Source of the DNA: Dehalococcoidia bacterium
GTDB taxonomy: Bacteria; Chloroflexota; Dehalococcoidia; Lucifugimonadales; Lucifugimonadaceae
Reading direction: 5' to 3'
Length of the DNA stretch: 45,544 nt
Assembly (NCBI GenBank): GCA_029936155.1
Contig: JAPYUK010000004.1
Coordinates: 5,541-51,084, forward strand
This document shows, in pieces, positions 15,695 through 27,235 of the stretch (its first letter is position 1; every line of letters begins with the position of its first letter). The notes under the pieces are model-generated. The model worked only from the letters and a program-made list of their open reading frames with translations. It was not told the origin of the DNA and did no database searches. The position numbers were made by a program, and so were the translations under genes.

Positions 15695-16525
15695 TCACGC
15701 CTTCGTACCCACGACTTCTACCTGTGAGAACATCAAAAAAGCACCCGATGCTTCGATCCAGTCGAGCCATCCTTGAGAAATCTCACCAAGCTCAGCTTCG
15801 GTAGCGATCCCGTACTCAACCGCTCGCTTCGCAAGATCGGAACGTAGTACCCGCTCGGCCCATTGCTCGCCCCACCAGTTGAGGCCGGCGTCATCCGAAA
15901 AAGTCCACGTAGAAGTAGTAACGACCAGATCGCTGAACCCGGCATCAACATACCAGTGCTTCAGCCGTCGACCCGCATGCGCATCGCCACCATTTCGTTC
16001 GGCGACCCGATAGTAGACATCAAGGAATTTCGACAGGCGATCATCTTGCGGCCAGAATGCCGTCGTGCCCCAGTCGACCTCTCTAACAGCGCAGATTCCG
16101 CCGGGTTTGAGCACTCGTTTAGCTTCGACCAATGCCCGCACCGGCTCCGATAAATGCTGCAGCACCTGGTGGGCGTAAGCCGCGTCGAAGCTCTCGCTTG
16201 CGTAACCCGTGTCGTAGATGCTTCTCACTCCGAATTCCACGTTCGAGATGCCCTTTTCGACCGCCGTTGCACGAGCCTGATCGATCACCGTTTCCGAGCT
16301 GTCGATCCCGAGTACCGAGCCGTCCGGCAAGACGTGCTCCGCCAGATCGACCGTGATCGTTCCCGGGCCGCACCCAAAATCCAATATTCGCATGGGCGAC
16401 TTCAGCTGTGGCAACACGAATGCCGCTGCCTCGCTCGCACGTCGCACAGCATGTGCAGACACCACCGAGGCATGGTGCCCATGCGTGTATTTTTCAGGAC
16501 TTGTATTTGAGATTGGTCCGGTCAT
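15695..16525 (-). CDS. Class I SAM-dependent methyltransferase
   Basis: Methyltransferase of 276 residues with the SAM-binding motif I ILDFGCGPGTITVDLAE, an acidic loop in VLGIDSSETVI (motif II), and the FDAAYAHQVLQHL and ALVEAKRVLKPGG motifs typical of UbiE/type-11 methyltransferases. The C-terminal half is helical and Trp-rich. The open frame runs to 16684, but the ATG at 16525 is chosen because a dispersed inverted repeat (16554-16580) occupies the upstream frame. The preceding Gfo/Idh gene, on the same strand, ends at 16656. Substrate unknown; small-molecule methylation in the cytoplasm is expected. Confidence 0.82.
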   Translation of the reverse strand: MTGPISNTSPEKYTHGHHASVVSAHAVRRASEAAAFVLPQLKSPMRILDFGCGPGTITVDLAEHVLPDGSVLGIDSSETVIDQARATAVEKGISNVEFGVRSIYDTGYASESFDAAYAHQVLQHLSEPVRALVEAKRVLKPGGICAVREVDWGTTAFWPQDDRLSKFLDVYYRVAERNGGDAHAGRRLKHWYVDAGFSDLVVTTSTWTFSDDAGLNWWGEQWAERVLRSDLAKRAVEYGIATEAELGEISQGWLDWIEASGAFLMFSQVEVVGTKA

Positions 16526-16553
16526 TATGTGTTGGTTCTCATCGTAATTAACT

Positions 16554-16580
16554 GTCATCCTGAATCCCATTTCAGGATTT
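16554..16580. repeat. GTCATCCTGAA-type inverted repeat, copy 1
   Basis: GTCATCCTGAA, six bases, then TTCAGGAT: an eight-base-pair inverted repeat. It is related to the copies at 27130, 33930, 40570 and 40687, and sits just upstream of the methyltransferase start. Confidence 0.6.
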
Positions 16581-16655
16581 CTCTCCCCCATTTGCAGCGG
16601 AGGCAAACTGAATACTGACTTCACGCGCTTGCCGCGTCCCCACACCGCCACACCC

Positions 16656-17849
16656 CTAATACGCCGTCCACTCCGCTGGCACATCTACTGGCGCAACCGT
16701 CCGTTTCTCTTCGGCACTCATGATCGTCGCCAGCGTAGCGGCCAGTTCCAATCTACCGTCTTCGCCTGAATACCGAACAGGGGTGCCAGCAAGAATCGAA
16801 TCGATCCAGTGCTCTAGGGCATCTTGGTGCGAAGCATCGTAGTAGTTGTTGTTCGATAACCAAACTCGATCGCTCGGATCTGCCTCATCGACAACCTGGC
16901 TCACTCCCTCTTTGTGAAGCGTCACAGCTGCAACCTGCGGGCGGCCCGGCGGGGTTCCACCACCCTCACCAAAAACAAACAGCGATCCGCCGGAACCATG
17001 GATCTGAACCTGAAAACCGATTCTTGCCACCGCGTCATCGCCCGATTCGATCTGGTTCCACGAACTATTAACGCCGTTATCGAAGCTCCACGCGACATTT
17101 GTAATCGCCTGTCCAGTTGGTCCGCCGGTGCCTGGAATCCTCCTACTGGGAGTCTCGCCTGTTTGAGAGTGAGCTGTGATCGAATCTATATTTGTCGAAT
17201 TTGACCCGGGCGAGGCCGATGCTAAATATCGAGCAGTCGCGAAAAAGTGCGGAGCGTGATCCATGGTCCACGGAAACTGCCCACCGCCAGATAATTTGGA
17301 ATCGATTCTCCAAGGAGCACTAGCCTCGTGGCTTCGCCCACTCAGCCGGTCTGACTCTTCGTCGCGCATTAACCAAGGACCTTTCGTTTCGCGGATGTGC
17401 GTCACAATGCCAATTTCACCTTGCTCGATCGCCTTGCGGGCGACAACTATTGGCCGATGGAACACGTAACTTTCGCCGATCATCAGAATCGTCCCCGCTT
17501 CTCGGTGAGCCGCGATCATTGCATCGGCCTCTGCCAGGGAATGCGCCATCGGCTTCTCGCAGTAAACATGCTTGCCGGCCCTAGCAGCCGCTATTGTCTG
17601 CGCGGCGTGGAGAAACGGTGGAGTAACGAGATCGACGGCGTCGACGTTCGGATCGGCAAGTACTTCGTCGAATGACGTGAACGCCTTCGCTCCAACTTGC
17701 TCGCCAAGCTCGCTAACCCGTTCGTCGTCAACATCGCACACAGCGTAGAGACTGGCGTTCGGAGCCGCCTGCAATCCGTTCATGTGAGCCGGAGCAGCCA
17801 CCATTCCCGTAGCGCCGACGAGAGCGATGCTAAGACGGTCAGATGCCAT
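16656..17849 (-). CDS. Gfo/Idh/MocA family oxidoreductase
   Basis: NAD(P)-dependent dehydrogenase of 397 residues. The N-terminal Rossmann fold opens with ALVGATGMVA in place of the canonical GxGxxG. DAVDLVTPPFLHA and the signature KHVYCEKPMAHS (catalytic-region Lys) follow at typical positions. The C-terminal alpha/beta domain includes HAPHFFATARYL in place of the usual H-x-x-D region. It would oxidise or reduce a sugar, inositol or related compound. The ribosome binding site AAGGAAGGAG lies close to the ATG at 17849. It heads the methyltransferase gene on the same strand. Confidence 0.88.
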   Translation of the reverse strand: MASDRLSIALVGATGMVAAPAHMNGLQAAPNASLYAVCDVDDERVSELGEQVGAKAFTSFDEVLADPNVDAVDLVTPPFLHAAQTIAAARAGKHVYCEKPMAHSLAEADAMIAAHREAGTILMIGESYVFHRPIVVARKAIEQGEIGIVTHIRETKGPWLMRDEESDRLSGRSHEASAPWRIDSKLSGGGQFPWTMDHAPHFFATARYLASASPGSNSTNIDSITAHSQTGETPSRRIPGTGGPTGQAITNVAWSFDNGVNSSWNQIESGDDAVARIGFQVQIHGSGGSLFVFGEGGGTPPGRPQVAAVTLHKEGVSQVVDEADPSDRVWLSNNNYYDASHQDALEHWIDSILAGTPVRYSGEDGRLELAATLATIMSAEEKRTVAPVDVPAEWTAY

Positions 17850-17902
17850 GTGCTCCTTCCTTTGCCACCTGACGCACCTCTTCTTTTCGCGGCAGGAAAT
17901 AA

Positions 17903-18889
17903 CTACGAATTTCGGTTACCAGCAAGCAGCCGCATTGCCTTTGGCACATCGACGACCCACGGACCATCCGTACTCAGCGATGCGTAAATCTTTTGCCCCG
18001 GAAGAAGCTCTATTTCACGCTCGCCATCAAGAGCGATCGTTCCCGGATGCAGGCTGATCTCGATCTGCTCACCGGGTGTGATCACCCGCCAGTCGAGGAT
18101 CTTCACATCAGAAATCATTCCCGGCGCAATCGGAGCGCGCACCGTCGTTGCGTTCTCGCCCGGCTCGCCATCGAGTTGAATGTACAGGCCAATCTCCTCG
18201 TCGATAGAAATCGGCATTAGCCTAGACCCGATCGACGATAGACCTATGCTTGCCGGTTCCGCACGGGTCAGGAACATCGCATGCAGCGTTTTGGTGTCCC
18301 ACACGGCCCTCGCGCCAACAAACACCTGAGACGACACCGCAGCATCTACCAACGCATCGTCTCGCTTCTCGCCGTCGACGTAAATATCAATTCGTTTCGA
18401 TCGGCGGCAGACATCGTCGCGCTCCACCTGCTCAGTCGCCAGTGCACCCGCAGCAATACCGGCAAGCGTGCCTTCGGTGTTGGCTGGGAACACGTTATTG
18501 GTGCCGGTTGAAATCGCCACCAGCGGCACATCGCCACAGCCCTTGGCAGCGACACGGTTCGTGCCATCGCCGCCAAGAGTCACGATGCAGTCGGCACCCT
18601 GCTCCGCCATCGCACGAGCAGCTCGGGTCGAAGCACCTTGATGATCGGCCACCGCCATGTCGACATAGTCAATTGCGATCTGTCCCTCAACATCACTCGA
18701 CCCCGGACGTGCCAATCCCGAGTGGTCGGGCATGATCAATATTCGTTCAGCACCGGTCGAAACGATTCCTGCGAAAACTCGCCGAAGAATGTTTGCCTTT
18801 TCCTGGTTGGAAACTACCCGGCCGTGGGCCACGAGTCGACGGATGTCTTTACCCGCTGCAGGATTTGCGATTATTCCGACCGTGCTCAT
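17903..18889 (-). CDS. acoX: ATP-NAD kinase-like protein, AcoX type
   Basis: 328-residue protein of the NAD kinase/diacylglycerol kinase-like superfamily. It starts MSTVGIIANPAAGKDIRRL and carries the hallmark TLGGDGTNRVAAKG (GGDGT). AcoX proteins of this kind are encoded next to acetoin dehydrogenase genes. Here it follows the E2 gene by 11 bases, which supports the assignment. The role of AcoX is not settled; an NAD-kinase-like or regulatory function has been suggested. The open frame extends 30 codons upstream into E2, but the ATG at 18889 with conserved N-terminus is the start. It is the last gene of the operon. Confidence 0.8.
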   Translation of the reverse strand: MSTVGIIANPAAGKDIRRLVAHGRVVSNQEKANILRRVFAGIVSTGAERILIMPDHSGLARPGSSDVEGQIAIDYVDMAVADHQGASTRAARAMAEQGADCIVTLGGDGTNRVAAKGCGDVPLVAISTGTNNVFPANTEGTLAGIAAGALATEQVERDDVCRRSKRIDIYVDGEKRDDALVDAAVSSQVFVGARAVWDTKTLHAMFLTRAEPASIGLSSIGSRLMPISIDEEIGLYIQLDGEPGENATTVRAPIAPGMISDVKILDWRVITPGEQIEISLHPGTIALDGEREIELLPGQKIYASLSTDGPWVVDVPKAMRLLAGNRNS

Positions 18890-18900
18890 CTGGTGACTGC

Positions 18901-20112
18901 CTAGGCCTTCATCCAGCTCGGGTCGCTCAGCAACTTTGCGATCGAACGAACGAAGTCCGCAGCCGGGGCGCCATCCCATGCCCGGTGATCAAATGCCAGG
19001 TTCAAGTTTGCGATCGAACGAACCACAACCTCGCCATCGACTACCGCAGGCTTTTCTTCTACTGTGCCAATACCAAGTATCCCTATCTCAGGCGGATTCA
19101 GGAGGGGATCGAAAACATCGATGTTGTAGCTGCTAAGGTTGGTGATCGAGAAGGTTCCATTCGTCATTTCGTCGATTCCCAGACTGTTCGACTTCGCCTT
19201 CTTGGCAAGATCACGAACCTCTTGTGCGATTTCAAGAAGTGACTTTTGGTCAGCGTTCTTGATCACCGGAACCAGCAGGCCTTCGGGAATTGCCATTGCG
19301 ATTCCCACGTTGATTTCATCAAGGATCCGAACCTCATCGCCAACAAGATGTGCGTTGGCAATCGGGTTTTCTTTCAGCGCTCGTGCAACGGCTGCAATCA
19401 CGAGGTCTTGATATTGGGGACGAATTCTGTGCTCACGCCACTCGCCAACCAGTTCACGCTGGAACGCCACGGCTTCTGTCACGTCAGCAGTGGTCGAAAG
19501 CGTAACGCTCGGGATTGCCGCACTCTCCGACATGCGGCGTGCGATGGTCCCTCGCAAGCCAGATAACTTAACCAATTCCTTCACCGGAACGACCGATTCT
19601 GGCGGTGGGGCGGCTGCGGCTGGTGCGCTCGTGCCCCCGGCTGGAGCAGCGGCAGCCCTCTTCACATCATCCTCGGTAACACGACCGCTGGGGCCGCTTC
19701 CGGTCACGCCAGCAAGGTCGACTCCCATCTCTTTGGCAAGTCGACGTGCCCTCGGCGTGATAATCTGCTTGCCGCCTCTGGGTGCAGCAGGAGGAGCGGT
19801 GGGAGCCACTGGAGCGGGTGAGGTTGCGGGCCCGGCTGCGACCACGAGGGCCGGTAGATCGGATTCCGAATCGCCAGCTTCAAGCACGTGCCCAAGAATG
19901 GTTCCAACATCGACCACGCGACCTTCTTCAACATCGATTCGCCCCAGAGTGCCATCGGCAGTTGCTTCGACTTCTGCGTTTACCTTGGAAGACTCGATTT
20001 CGACGAGCTGATCGCCCTTGGTAACCGGGTCACCGATCACTTTGAGCCACTTGATGACTTCGCCGTCGTTCATCCCCATGCCCCACTGAGGCAGGATGAT
20101 TGGTGCAGACAT
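18901..20112 (-). CDS. acoC: Dihydrolipoamide acyltransferase, E2 of an acetoin/2-oxoacid dehydrogenase complex
   Basis: E2 component of 403 residues. Order: lipoyl domain (about 2-80, lipoylated Lys43 in EIESSKVNAE), an Ala/Pro-rich linker, an E3-binding domain (about 117-150, with ITPRARRLAKEMG and GSGPSGRVTEDDV), a second Ala/Pro linker, and the catalytic domain. The catalytic motif DHRAWDG is at 375-381 with His376. It transfers an acyl group from the TPP-bound E1 product to CoA in a large cytoplasmic complex. No E3 (lipoamide dehydrogenase) gene is seen in the window. The start is the ATG at 20112 with GGAACGG upstream; the frame is open 37 codons further. Operon order E1 alpha, E1 beta, HAD, small lipoprotein, E2, AcoX. 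Confidence 0.9.
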   Translation of the reverse strand: MSAPIILPQWGMGMNDGEVIKWLKVIGDPVTKGDQLVEIESSKVNAEVEATADGTLGRIDVEEGRVVDVGTILGHVLEAGDSESDLPALVVAAGPATSPAPVAPTAPPAAPRGGKQIITPRARRLAKEMGVDLAGVTGSGPSGRVTEDDVKRAAAAPAGGTSAPAAAAPPPESVVPVKELVKLSGLRGTIARRMSESAAIPSVTLSTTADVTEAVAFQRELVGEWREHRIRPQYQDLVIAAVARALKENPIANAHLVGDEVRILDEINVGIAMAIPEGLLVPVIKNADQKSLLEIAQEVRDLAKKAKSNSLGIDEMTNGTFSITNLSSYNIDVFDPLLNPPEIGILGIGTVEEKPAVVDGEVVVRSIANLNLAFDHRAWDGAPAADFVRSIAKLLSDPSWMKA

Positions 20113-20322
20113 ATATACCGTTCCGTGGTCTTTGGCCGACGTGCGGGCGCGGCGTTCGTCGGCAATGTCTTGTTTGTGATCACATAATGCGATCGCCATA
20201 CGAGACTCTGAAGATGGGATCAAGAATAACGCGCCGGTGGTTAGTTTAGCGCAGATGTGAGCGAGATCGGAAGGTGTGGCAATGTTTGTTCAAGGATGAT
20301 GAGTTCTGCGTTACCACTGAAC

Positions 20323-20541
20323 TCAAAGACAGCAATCCGTTACATTTCCTGCGCTATACCAACTGAACTCCCTCGACCGATCATAATTCGATCTGTTGTA
20401 TCTTCCGATGACCATCAACTCACCAACGGTGAGCTCGGCATCAGCGGAACTCGGACCGACCGTTGGCTCAGGATCATCCGAACATGCAACAACCAACAAC
20501 ATTCCCGTCGTCGCTAGGAGCGGCAACAGGAACTTTGCCAT
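20323..20541 (-). CDS. Tiny putative lipoprotein
   Basis: 72-residue frame with a clear lipoprotein signal: MAKFLLPLLATTG, then MLLVVAC with Cys at residue 20, then an acidic/Pro/Thr stretch. The remaining 40 residues show no family. The end (GNVTDCCL) looks unlike a folded domain, so it may be truncated. It lies between the HAD gene and E2 inside the dehydrogenase operon, an odd place for an exported protein. It may be a lipoprotein remnant or a real short one. Confidence 0.45.
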   Translation of the reverse strand: MAKFLLPLLATTGMLLVVACSDDPEPTVGPSSADAELTVGELMVIGRYNRSNYDRSREFSWYSAGNVTDCCL

Positions 20542-20566
20542 CCTCACGAAAGCGCCCTGCCGGGGC

Positions 20567-21271
20567 CTATATGAGCGCATCGGCCAATTGCGTAAAGTTG
20601 AGCACTGTCACGTCTGGTTTGTACATCTCGTGCGTGTCCTCGAACGGCAGATCGTATCGATTTACATAAGCTCCGCGGAGCCCGCACGTTCTTGCGCCCA
20701 TCACATCGAACGAATTCGCCGACACCATGATCAGCTCGCCTGGCTCCATGCCCAGATTCCGAGCTGCACGTCGATACACACCCGGCTTCGGCTTGAAGTA
20801 CCCGGCCTCTTCGACCGATATCACGCCAGAAAAATCATACTTGATACGGTTCTTCACTAGATGGTCAAGGAACCACGGGTTTCCGTTCGAGAGCGCGACC
20901 AGCTTGTAGCGTTCGCTAAGCTTATCCAGGCCCGCGACCACCTCTGGGAATGGCGAAAGTTCCTGCCACCCTGACATGAACGTATCGGTCTGCTCCGAAG
21001 TAGGGTCGAGCTTGTTCGCCCTCGCCACATAGTCGAACGCCTTCTGAACAGTCTCGAGATAGCCGGAGTGGCCGAGCTCGACCAGCGTATCCTGATACTG
21101 CTCAATACGCTGCCTGTAACGAAGCTGCTGCCACATCGCCGCCGGGTCGATGCCCGACCCACGCCCATCCAGAAAAATCTTCAAATGCGGAGTCAGCGAA
21201 CCGCCTAAATCAAGAACCGTCCCAAACAAATCAAAAGTAAGCACCTTGCAGTTTTCGAAAACAAAATTCAA
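20567..21271 (-). CDS. HAD-superfamily hydrolase, (S)-2-haloacid dehalogenase type II-like
   Basis: 234-residue HAD hydrolase. Motif I FDLFGTVLD has the nucleophile Asp14. RYRQRIEQYQ matches the arginine-containing cap helix of L-2-haloacid dehalogenases. Motif II appears as ALSNGNPWFL, motif III as the Lys in FKPKPGVY, and motif IV as SANSFDVMGARTCG. These are the active-site positions of haloacid dehalogenase type II, so hydrolysis of a 2-haloacid is likely, though the family also includes other phosphatases and hydrolases. The start is a TTG at 21271 with GGAG ten bases upstream. It sits between E1 beta and E2 of the acetoin-type operon, where it could feed a hydroxyacid into 2-oxoacid oxidation (inference). 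Confidence 0.85.
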   Translation of the reverse strand: MNFVFENCKVLTFDLFGTVLDLGGSLTPHLKIFLDGRGSGIDPAAMWQQLRYRQRIEQYQDTLVELGHSGYLETVQKAFDYVARANKLDPTSEQTDTFMSGWQELSPFPEVVAGLDKLSERYKLVALSNGNPWFLDHLVKNRIKYDFSGVISVEEAGYFKPKPGVYRRAARNLGMEPGELIMVSANSFDVMGARTCGLRGAYVNRYDLPFEDTHEMYKPDVTVLNFTQLADALI

Positions 21272-21370
21272 TTTGAGGTAGCTCCGAAGGAGTTGATGGT
21301 GTGCGTGACGATACCTACTAGCCTACTGCCAGAATGCTCGCGACGTTATTCGAGAGTACAACGAACATTT

Positions 21371-21402
21371 GTCATTGCGAGGGGGAGCGACGTCCGCAAA
21401 CA
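21371..21402. repeat. GTCATTGCGAGG-type intergenic repeat, copy 1
   Basis: Begins GTCATTGCGAGG and continues with a GAGCGACGT-like segment, matching the layout at 33845. It lies between the HAD and E1 beta genes. Confidence 0.45.
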
Positions 21403-21417
21403 CCCAACAACCCTGCC

Positions 21418-22404
21418 CTAGGACTCCAGCGTGCGTTTCACCGCTGCTGTGATCTTGGCGACGTCTGGGTAGACCAGCTTTTCGAGTGATGGCGTATAGG
21501 GAATGTGTACCTGTTCGGAGGCTACTTTCTGGATCGGAGCTTGAAGCGACCAAAATCCCTCTTCAGCGACGATCGATGCGATCTCTGAAGCTGCACTGCA
21601 CACCTTGTGAGCGGGATCAGCAATCACAAGTCGACCCGTCTTTTCCACCGAATCGAGAACAGTCTGCTTATCGAACGGAACCAATGTTCTCGGATCGATA
21701 ACTTCAACAGAAATTCCATCTGCCGCAAGTTGATCTGCAACCACAATCGCGTGGTTCACAGCACCCGCAATGCCCACGATAGTCACATCCGTTCCCTCGC
21801 GAACAATCTTCGCCTCGCCGAACGGCACGACCAGTTCGCCCTGAGGCAGCTCAGCGTCGTCTGGAACCTCACCGCGCATGCCAAACAGTGTTCCGTCTTC
21901 GAAAATAATCGTGGGGTCGTCATCACGAACCGCCGACTTAAGAAGACCCTTCATGTCGGCCGGGTTCGATGGCACAACGATCTTGATCCCAGGCATGTTC
22001 ATGAACATCGGATACGAGCGATCCGAATGGTGAGCGGCCGATCCGGCCCCGTAGAACATCGTCGCCCGGTAAACGACAGGCAACGTCGCTTGGCCACCGA
22101 ACATGTACCGCATCTTGGCGGCCTGCGAGATTAATTGGTCCATGCCGACCCACATAAAGCTGGTCAGCGTCTCAACGATCGGGCGCATGCCAACCAGCGA
22201 AGCGCCAATCGCTGCTCCGAAAAATCCGTTCTCAGAAAGCGGGGTGTCCAGCACTCGTTTTTCGCCAAATTCGCCGAGTAGATCGGCGGTGGCTCCGTAG
22301 ACGGCTCGACGAATATCCTCGCCCATGATGAAGACGTTTTCGTCACGCCTCATCTCTTCGGTGATTGCCTGGTTGATTGCTTCTATAAATACGGTCTGTG
22401 CCAT
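21418..22404 (-). CDS. acoB: TPP-dependent dehydrogenase E1 component beta subunit
   Basis: 328-residue beta subunit of an alpha2beta2 2-oxoacid or acetoin dehydrogenase E1. The start AQTVFIEAINQAI, FIMGEDIRRAVYGAT, VLDTPLSENGFFGAAIG and GMRPIVE are characteristic, and the C-terminal transketolase domain has EVIDPRTLVPFDKQTVLDS. It supplies part of the TPP site at the subunit interface. The C-terminus ends FRONT of a repeat-bearing spacer before the HAD gene. The E1 alpha gene precedes it by 82 bases. Substrate (acetoin versus pyruvate or branched 2-oxoacid) is inferred from the AcoX neighbour, not from residues. Confidence 0.92.
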   Translation of the reverse strand: MAQTVFIEAINQAITEEMRRDENVFIMGEDIRRAVYGATADLLGEFGEKRVLDTPLSENGFFGAAIGASLVGMRPIVETLTSFMWVGMDQLISQAAKMRYMFGGQATLPVVYRATMFYGAGSAAHHSDRSYPMFMNMPGIKIVVPSNPADMKGLLKSAVRDDDPTIIFEDGTLFGMRGEVPDDAELPQGELVVPFGEAKIVREGTDVTIVGIAGAVNHAIVVADQLAADGISVEVIDPRTLVPFDKQTVLDSVEKTGRLVIADPAHKVCSAASEIASIVAEEGFWSLQAPIQKVASEQVHIPYTPSLEKLVYPDVAKITAAVKRTLES

Positions 22405-22486
22405 TGTTTTTTACTACCTGCGCGATTTGCGAACTGGGCTAACTGAGAAATATCTGAAAGGTTGAAGTGTTGCTGTGACTACCGAA

Positions 22487-23476
22487 CTAAGGCTGCGGGA
22501 TCGGATTCGCCCACATGTCTTCGAACAGTTCTTCCGGCTCCGGAAACGGACTGTTTCTTGCGAAGTCTGTGGCCCGCTCAACCTCATCTAGCGTCTCGGC
22601 ATTGATCGCATCACACTCTTCACGAGTCGCCACTCCCTGCGAAATGATGCTGCCCTCGAGAATTTCAAGCGGGTCGCGCTTGCGCCAGCTATCGATCTCT
22701 TCCTGGCTGCGGTACTCGCCGCGGCGAACTCGACCCAGACCCAGCGAGTGCTCTTCATATCGGTATGTCAAACCCTCAATAAGCGTCGGGCCCTCACCTG
22801 CTCGCGCCCTCGCAACAGCCGCTGAAGTCGCCTCGTACATCGCAATGGCATCCTGCCCGTCAATAAGCAATCCTGGCATGTTGTAGGCCGAAGCGCGATC
22901 AGAAACATGCTCAACTGCAACGGTTTCGGCGTACGAGGTCGTGACCGCGTACTGGTTGTTCTCGCACAAGAAGATTATTGGCAGCTTCCATACTGAAGCG
23001 AGGTTCATCGACTCGTGAAGCGCGCCCTGGTTCGAAGCTCCATCCCCAAAGAAAGCCAGCGACACGAACTTTTCGCCCTTGATGTGAGCAGCAAGTGCTG
23101 CACCGACGGCTACCGGCACGGAAGATCCGAGAATGCCTGATTCTCCAAGAATGCCGATCGAATAGTCGGCCAGATGCATTGAGCCGCCCTTGCCTTTGCA
23201 GTAGCCATCGATCCGGCCGTAGAGCTCTGCCATCGCCTTGTCGACCCGCCCGCCCTTGGCAATAGGGTGCCCGTGTGATCGGTGGTTCCCGGTGATGTAG
23301 TCGGTGTCTTCAAGCGCAGCACACGCGCCTACCGCTACGGCCTCTTCGCCGATGTATGGGTGAGCCGCTCCGGTAAATTCGCCAGCCGCATGGACCTCCA
23401 TAACCTTTAATTCGAAATTTCGAATCATCCACATGCGACGGAGCATCAATAACAAAAGATCGCGATCGATATCCAC
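22487..23476 (-). CDS. acoA: TPP-dependent dehydrogenase E1 component alpha subunit
   Basis: 329-residue alpha subunit of the E1 complex. The TPP/Mg motif begins GDGASNQGALHE and ends CENN about 30 residues later. TGNHRSHGHPIAKGG and GKGGSMHLADYSIG are family blocks, and YRYEEHSLG precedes the usual phosphorylation-loop region. The open frame extends to 23578, but a GTG at 23476 has GAGGGG six bases before it and starts right at the conserved DIDRDLLLLMLRRM helix, so it is preferred. It is the first gene of the acetoin-type operon. Together with E1 beta it decarboxylates or cleaves the substrate and passes the acyl group to E2. Confidence 0.92.
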   Translation of the reverse strand: MDIDRDLLLLMLRRMWMIRNFELKVMEVHAAGEFTGAAHPYIGEEAVAVGACAALEDTDYITGNHRSHGHPIAKGGRVDKAMAELYGRIDGYCKGKGGSMHLADYSIGILGESGILGSSVPVAVGAALAAHIKGEKFVSLAFFGDGASNQGALHESMNLASVWKLPIIFLCENNQYAVTTSYAETVAVEHVSDRASAYNMPGLLIDGQDAIAMYEATSAAVARARAGEGPTLIEGLTYRYEEHSLGLGRVRRGEYRSQEEIDSWRKRDPLEILEGSIISQGVATREECDAINAETLDEVERATDFARNSPFPEPEELFEDMWANPIPQP

Positions 23477-23488
23477 GGTTAACCCCTC
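23474..23488 (-). promoter_or_regulatory. Ribosome binding site that fixes the E1 alpha start
   Basis: On the minus strand GAGGGG, six bases, then GTG. It is the strongest Shine-Dalgarno in this region and favours a start 34 codons inside the longest open frame. Confidence 0.5.
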
Positions 23489-23691
23489 GGGTTTCTGTAG
23501 AAGACCGATCCGCGCCGCAAGCAGCAGAACGGTAGCCTTCGTAACACACAATTCACCGCCGGCATCAGTTCTGGTCATCTGCTCTAGTCATATGGGGAAA
23601 CAACCTGTTCAGGGGAACAGTGGTTACCAGCGGATTTACGAGATTATAGCCCTCGCAGATTGCTACGTGTGGTCAGTTCAATAGCAAGCGG

Positions 23692-23988
23692 CTACGCAAT
23701 CGCAAGGTAAACGAGTGCCACCAGCACTGCGATGTTCAGCACCACAACAAAAACATACTTGGCAATAAACGAACGCTTCGTAGTCTTGTGCCGAAACCGC
23801 CGCATCGCCCAGATCCCGCCGGGCCAACCTCCAACTAGAGCCCAAACTAGAAGAGTCCCCTTTTTCACTCGCCATTTGCCTTTCGCCGCGCGTCGTTTGT
23901 CCCACCAGATGGCGGCAGCCGATCCGAGGTTGATTACCCCGAGTGACACGGCGGTGAAAAGTGTGAATTGGATTGGCGGTATTTCCAC
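23692..23988 (-). CDS. DUF1294 family small membrane protein
   Basis: 98-residue membrane protein. An N-terminal hydrophobic segment (TLFTAVSLGVINLGSAAAI) is followed by WWDKRRAAKGKWRVKKGTLL. Then come LVGGWPGG and RHKTTKRSF, and a last hydrophobic helix (VFVVVLNIAVLVALVYLAI). The DKRxA, WRV, GGxPG and RHKTxKxxF blocks are the DUF1294 signature. Function is unknown for the family. The start appears to be a GTG at 23988. It lies alone between the dehydrogenase operon and gyrB. Confidence 0.78.
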   Translation of the reverse strand: MEIPPIQFTLFTAVSLGVINLGSAAAIWWDKRRAAKGKWRVKKGTLLVWALVGGWPGGIWAMRRFRHKTTKRSFIAKYVFVVVLNIAVLVALVYLAIA

Positions 23989-24201
23989 GGAGGTTCCAGG
24001 CCGGTAGACAGATCATGCGTCGCAGCGCGTTTTGATCAACTAATTTTATACTCGGCTCAAACTGGGCGATAAGTCTCAAAAAATGGTAGTATTAAGGTCT
24101 CGTTTACAGTTTATGTAGACACACGCGAATCGATCCCGATTCAACCGCTTTTTTCCTGCTCCCAGCTCACGCGATACAAAAGCTCAAGCTGTGCTCTCTG
24201 A

Positions 24202-26796
<2,595 letters not shown>

Positions 26797-26814
26797 GTGC
26801 CATAGGCACATTTT
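26797..26814 (+). terminator. Weak hairpin terminator after gyrB
   Basis: GTGCC-ATA-GGCAC directly after the TAG stop, followed by ATTTT. The stem is five base pairs with a short T-run, so termination would be weak. Confidence 0.4.
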
Positions 26815-27235
26815 CTCTGGCGGGGATTTGGTTGACTGAATCGCTGGTTTGAGCCGAAGAATTGTAATAGCACTGCTAAATCGACCTTTCGAGAAATCGG
26901 AGGGTCGATTCGCGTCTGCGCCTCCCTGTGTCCCGAGCGGAGTCATCGGAGCGAGGGGTCTTGTGCAGGGATGTGCGAACTCCTGAACGGAACTTACGCC
27001 CCCATTGCTAACAGATACCACGCGTTCATCAAACAACATTCTGGGCCCCGTCGAAAGGCCCCGGGGACCGAGGGGGGCGGGCGCGCCGGCCTCACGAGTC
27101 GACCGAGTCACACAAAAAGGGGAGAGAAAGATACTGAAATAAATTCAGCATGACAGTTGGCAGTGACGCCCCGAAGCCTCAACTTCCCGAGTCCGCCAAC
27201 CGCAATAAACCTCTCAGAAAACGTGGCTGAGCCAC
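26815..27235. other. Gene-free spacer with repeat remnants between gyrB and pyrE
   Basis: No credible gene. It holds a CCGAGCGGAGTCATCGGAGC stretch around 26934 that looks like a degraded dispersed repeat, a GC-rich patch near 27045-27090, and a copy of the GTCAT-CTGAA repeat at 27130-27154. gyrB (+) and pyrE (-) converge here. Confidence 0.5.
27130..27154. repeat. GTCAT-CTGAA-type inverted repeat, copy 2
   Basis: On the minus strand: GTCATGCTGAA, TTTA, TTTCAGTATC. It has the same frame as the copies at 16554, 33930, 40570 and 40687. Confidence 0.55.
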
